DNA from: Zelonia costaricensis
Lineage: Eukaryota; Euglenozoa; Kinetoplastea; Trypanosomatida; Trypanosomatidae
Assembly: GCA_030849075.1 (NCBI GenBank)
Contig: JASAOO010003218.1
Location: 1 to 29,444 of the forward strand
Length of the DNA: 29,444 bases
Reading direction: 5' to 3'
The notes under the pieces are model-generated. The model searched no databases and had not been told where the DNA came from. It worked only from the letters and a program-made list of their open reading frames with translations. Both the position numbers and the translations under genes were made by a program. Positions within the stretch are counted from its first letter, which is position 1, and every line of letters begins with the position of its first letter. Positions 26,578 to 29,444 of this stretch are shown here, piece by piece.

Positions 26578-26615
26578 CTAGAGGGGGTGCGGGGAAGGGG
26601 AGGAGGTGTGGAATC
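26578..26615 (-). promoter_or_regulatory. predicted polypyrimidine tract and trans-splice acceptor of the helicase gene
   Basis: On the minus strand a strong CT-rich tract (26613-26580) is followed at once by AG at 26579-26578, giving a leader of 106 bases before the ATG at 26471. A second AG lies at about 26553-26552. Confidence 0.6.
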
Positions 26616-27766
26616 CTGTATGGGTTGCGTGTGGGTGTGTGCGTGTGCTGTCTATGCTGTGGAGACTGTGTCGTGCCTTCAGCTCCCCGGGAAGAAATTA
26701 GATCGCGTCAGGTGCCACCAAAACACGCCGAGGCAAATGAGCCGTGGCTGGAGACACGTATCAGGAAGCAGCGCAAAGAGCAGGGGAAGGGGGAGGACTA
26801 TGTCTCGCGTGGGCGTGCGTTACTTGAAGGTGCGGTGTTCGGCGGACAAAGACGTTGGCGCACGTGATGCCTCGTGTGCGACCACCGCAGGACGGGTGGT
26901 GCTACGGACCGAGATTGATAACAGGTAACTCGCTAGGAGCAGAGCAGCGAGCAAGACGGCTTGACCGCGCAGACGGCACCGCCCTTCCCCGTCCGTTGCA
27001 GCTCCGTCGATGCGCGGTGCGTGCGTCACTCTGCGATGCAAGACAGGGACACCCACACTTGTGGTGCGGGGCAACGGACGCTGAAGCGTACTGTTCCGTG
27101 TGGGAAGGAGACAGAGAGAGGGCTCGATGCACACCGAGGCGGAGAAGGGTTGTCATACAGTGAAGGGGGGGGGGTGGCTGGGGAGGGAGGGGGGATGACG
27201 GACACGAAACGCGTCCTTGCCACGTGTGTCCGCGTGGTCTTGTGTGCCTCCCTAACCGCGTCACAAGGGGGGTCTATCCACCAGGGGAGCGGGAATAGAG
27301 GGGGACGGGTCAGGGTTGATGGTCCGTGCGAGTCCAGCGCACACAGCTGCCGCTTCTGCAGTGCAGCCGTAGTCGACAGGAGGGGCGAGGGAGGGGGATG
27401 GCGCCCATGTGACGTGCGGGGCACATATGATAGCGTTTAGGCGAACTTCTCGTGTCTTAATAATGGGAAAAGAACAGAATTGGAGCGAAGGGTGTGTTGG
27501 ATGTGTGTATCAGTGATCGTGTGTGTGTGTGCGTGTGTGTGGGTGCCGTGATGAAGGTTCGATGTCGAGCGCAACCCACCCCGGGTCTCCCAAACCAGCC
27601 CACACGCACGCTGACTGAACTCCGCCAGGGCATGGGTCGGAGTACAAGAGGTGACTCAGCAGCGGCGGCTGAGGGGGGGGGGTTCCACGGCCAGGGTGGC
27701 AAGGGCATCACGGCGGAGCCCACAGCACGAGGAGTGATTCGAACGCTCACTTTCACACAAACACAA

Positions 27767-27784
27767 ACACACACACACACACAC
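27767..27784. repeat. AC microsatellite
   Basis: Nine AC units on the plus strand inside the long gene-free region. Confidence 0.9.
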
Positions 27785-28230
27785 GCATATGCACGTGGCC
27801 GAGAAAACACAAGGAACAGAAACACGAGAAGCCTCAGAGAACTAAGGGAATAGAAAGGGAAGATTGAACAAGGAGTACGCAAGGGGCAGGCATTGGGATG
27901 AGAAGCAAGGCAACGCGAGTTGCGAGGCCGTGACGAGCGGGGCCTGCGCTGCGGGGATGGGGGGGAGCTGCTCTGCATGACACGAGAGTCGACAGAATGG
28001 GGAAGAGACGGCGGTGGCCACAGGGGGGGGGACGGCACACACCGGGGATGGCCCCGTAGGGAGTGGGGGAGCCGGACGATGGTAAGGGAGTGGTGGTGCG
28101 GCAGTGAGGCGACGGGGGAGGGCCGAGGGTCACAGATGGGTGGCAGACGGCCGGCGGATGGACATCACCAAACCAAAAGCAACACGAGATCTACTATCTC
28201 GCGACGTGTGAGGTGGGTAACGTCAGTGTC

Positions 28231-28249
28231 TGTGTGTGTGTGTGTGTGT
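28231..28249. repeat. TG microsatellite
   Basis: Nine and a half TG units on the plus strand inside the long gene-free region. Confidence 0.9.
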
Positions 28250-28650
28250 CTGCAGGTGGGTGTTGATGCGCGAGTCGAGCTGCGCGCGCCACGCGTTGCA
28301 CGGCACACCGGCAGTCGGTGGGGGACAACTCCACACGCACACTCTTACCCACCAGTGCACACACAAACACACACGCACACACACACAATAAAGGGCACAT
28401 GCAAACACCGAGGAGCCGCCGTACATCACTCTAGGTGGTGAAAACTAGAAAGCAAAAAGAAAAAACACCGAAGCAGTGGTTGCTGCAGTACACGGGGCGA
28501 GTGGGCGGTCGGGGAGCGGCCAATGGGAAGCGAGGCTTGACACCGAAAAATGGGGAAGCACTGTGACGCATGAAAAGCGAGGGGGGGGGAACGGGGGAGC
28601 GGGGCCGGGGTGGATGGGCGGGCAAGGAGACGATGAAGAAGCTGCGCCAT

Positions 28651-28671
28651 CACCACCACCACCACCACCAT
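28651..28671. repeat. (CAC)7 trinucleotide array
   Basis: Seven CAC units on the plus strand; neither strand is in a supported coding frame here. Confidence 0.85.
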
Positions 28672-29313
28672 CGTACGCACCGACATCATCGTCGCCGCGT
28701 GCACGGTACGCGCCGCTCAAGCAAAGGAAGTCAAGGCACAAACGACAAACGACGGCAAATCAAAGACGCAACACGACGGGAACGGGCGAAACTCAGCCGA
28801 AGATGGGCACGACGTACGAGAGAGCAAGATAGAGAGAGATGGAGAGAGCACGGAGATTTGAGAACACAAGAAGTGAAGAGAGAAATAGGGGTGGTGAGAG
28901 GGGGATGAGGAGGGGTGCACCGGATGCTTGCGCACGTGCATGGCCACGGCACGGCAACCCCCACCCGCCCCTCCGCCGACGCACTCGGGCCACACCGCAA
29001 CACACAACACACAAGAAAAAAAAAGGTAACAAAAAGCGAAAAAAGCAGCGCAGAGGCGAGGCGGGGGTTTGACGGGGGGGGGGGCCGGGGTTTGAGGGGG
29101 CGGGAAAGGAGGCGTCTCGGGCACAACGAGACCTGTCATCTACACCACACACGACTCCCCTTCGTAACGCTCAAACATGTCTCAGCGCTGCATCAGAGAA
29201 GTCATTGCACATCATGCGTCCCTTCCCCTCTACAGCCACGGCATGTGCACCGTGGCATAGAATGCAAGCCTCTGCCTTCCTTTCACAACTACAGCGGCCT
29301 CCAGACACCTCTC

Positions 29314-29444
29314 TTACAGCGCCAGCAGCGCCACGACTGCCGCCAACAGCGCACCCGCCACCACCGGCACGGGCATTGCGGCTGCGGCGTTCGGTTTCCG
29401 CGGGCACGTGAAGCTGTTGGAGCCGCACCTGTTCCACGTGGCGC
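29314..29444 (-). CDS. C-terminus of a protein with a GPI-anchor-like tail (cut by window edge)
   Basis: The last 42 codons of a minus-strand gene end at TAA (29316-29314). The segment has a Cys-containing part, WNRCGSNSFTCPRKPN, then small residues (AAAAMP) and a terminal hydrophobic stretch, VPVVAGALLAAVVALLAL, that runs to the stop codon with no charged tail. This is the layout of a GPI attachment signal, with the Asn before the Ala run as a good candidate attachment site; a tail-anchored or type I membrane protein with no cytosolic tail would look similar. It suggests a cell-surface protein, as is common in trypanosomatids, but I cannot assign the family from 42 residues. The gene has the same orientation as all others here. 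Confidence 0.65.
   Translation of the reverse strand, partial: ATWNRCGSNSFTCPRKPNAAAAMPVPVVAGALLAAVVALLAL

Larger units (their letters stand above)
26472..29313 (-). other. long intergenic region (2.8 kb) without a supportable gene
   Basis: This is the longest gap in the window. It should comprise the leader of the helicase gene and the 3' UTR of the right-edge gene. It holds interrupted TG repeats (26486-26512, 27520-27540), AC arrays (27767-27784 and about 28365-28386), TG at 28231-28249, a (CAC)7 array (28651-28671), plus-strand G-runs (about 27167, 27671, 28023, 28580, 29074) and A-rich plus-strand blocks (28440-28470, 29010-29045) that read T-rich on the transcript. Open frames are pyrimidine-driven and lack protein character. 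I see no tRNA, no rRNA and no retroelement coding sequence; degenerate SIDER-type elements cannot be excluded by eye. Confidence 0.65.

Noticed and set aside
26855..27163. Plus-strand frame of 102 codons in the long gene-free region
   Set aside because: Against the direction of all neighbours, without motifs; chance is the simpler explanation.
27736..27744. GTTCGAATC on the minus strand, resembling a tRNA B box
   Set aside because: The T-arm stem has a mismatch, and no matching acceptor stem, A box or anticodon arm lies upstream, where the sequence is a CA/TG array.
27457..28038. Minus-strand frame of 193 codons inside the long gene-free region
   Set aside because: It is built from Ser/Pro-rich pyrimidine sequence and two microsatellites (Val-Cys and Thr-His runs) and has no domain.
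29261..29444. Plus-strand open frame reaching the right edge (ending in GFRGHVKLLEPHLFHVA), which would make 26472-29260 a divergent strand-switch region
   Set aside because: The frame has no ATG and follows a stop at 29258-29260, while the minus strand in the same place gives a sensible C-terminus with a GPI-like tail and a natural stop.

Overview
The window looks like a piece of a trypanosomatid nuclear chromosome, most probably from the subfamily Leishmaniinae (Leishmania, Leptomonas, Crithidia or a relative). Four things point there. It is GC-rich, and every supported protein gene is intron-less and on the minus strand, as in a kinetoplastid polycistronic unit. Coding regions carry long Ala, Gln, Gly and Ser runs. 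Gaps between genes hold CA/TG microsatellites and C-rich polypyrimidine tracts followed by AG, as expected for spliced-leader trans-splicing. I cannot name a species. One undetermined base (N, 16764) inside a homopolymer marks a draft assembly.

Layout in order of transcription (right to left): the 3' end of a gene with a GPI-anchor-like C-terminus (29314-29444); a 2.8 kb stretch without a supportable gene; a UvrD/PcrA-like SF1 helicase (23115-26471); a peptidase E / aspartyl dipeptidase of family S51 (21332-22324); a large glucosidase II beta-like protein with an N-terminal membrane anchor (17586-20492); an unrecognised protein with armadillo-like helices (14208-16346, start uncertain); a Dbl-type (DH-PH) RhoGEF candidate (9671-13624); a DHHC palmitoyltransferase resembling ZDHHC4 (7202-8770); a P-loop kinase of the 2-phosphoglycerate kinase / plant LPA1 family (3600-5768); TYW3 of the wybutosine tRNA pathway (2135-3172); prefoldin subunit 2 (982-1407); and the first 123 codons of an unrecognised gene (1-370).

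The genes do not form a pathway: protein folding and ER quality control, tRNA modification, lipidation, small-GTPase signalling, peptide turnover and DNA metabolism sit side by side, as is normal for kinetoplastid arrays where control is post-transcriptional. I found no mobile element, CRISPR array, tRNA, rRNA or convincing ncRNA. The best leads are unusual protein architectures (a DH domain broken by long insertions, a membrane-anchored glucosidase II beta homologue, an LPA1-like kinase), several odd trans-splice contexts, and G-quadruplex-capable tracts lying mostly on the plus (template) strand next to splice tracts.
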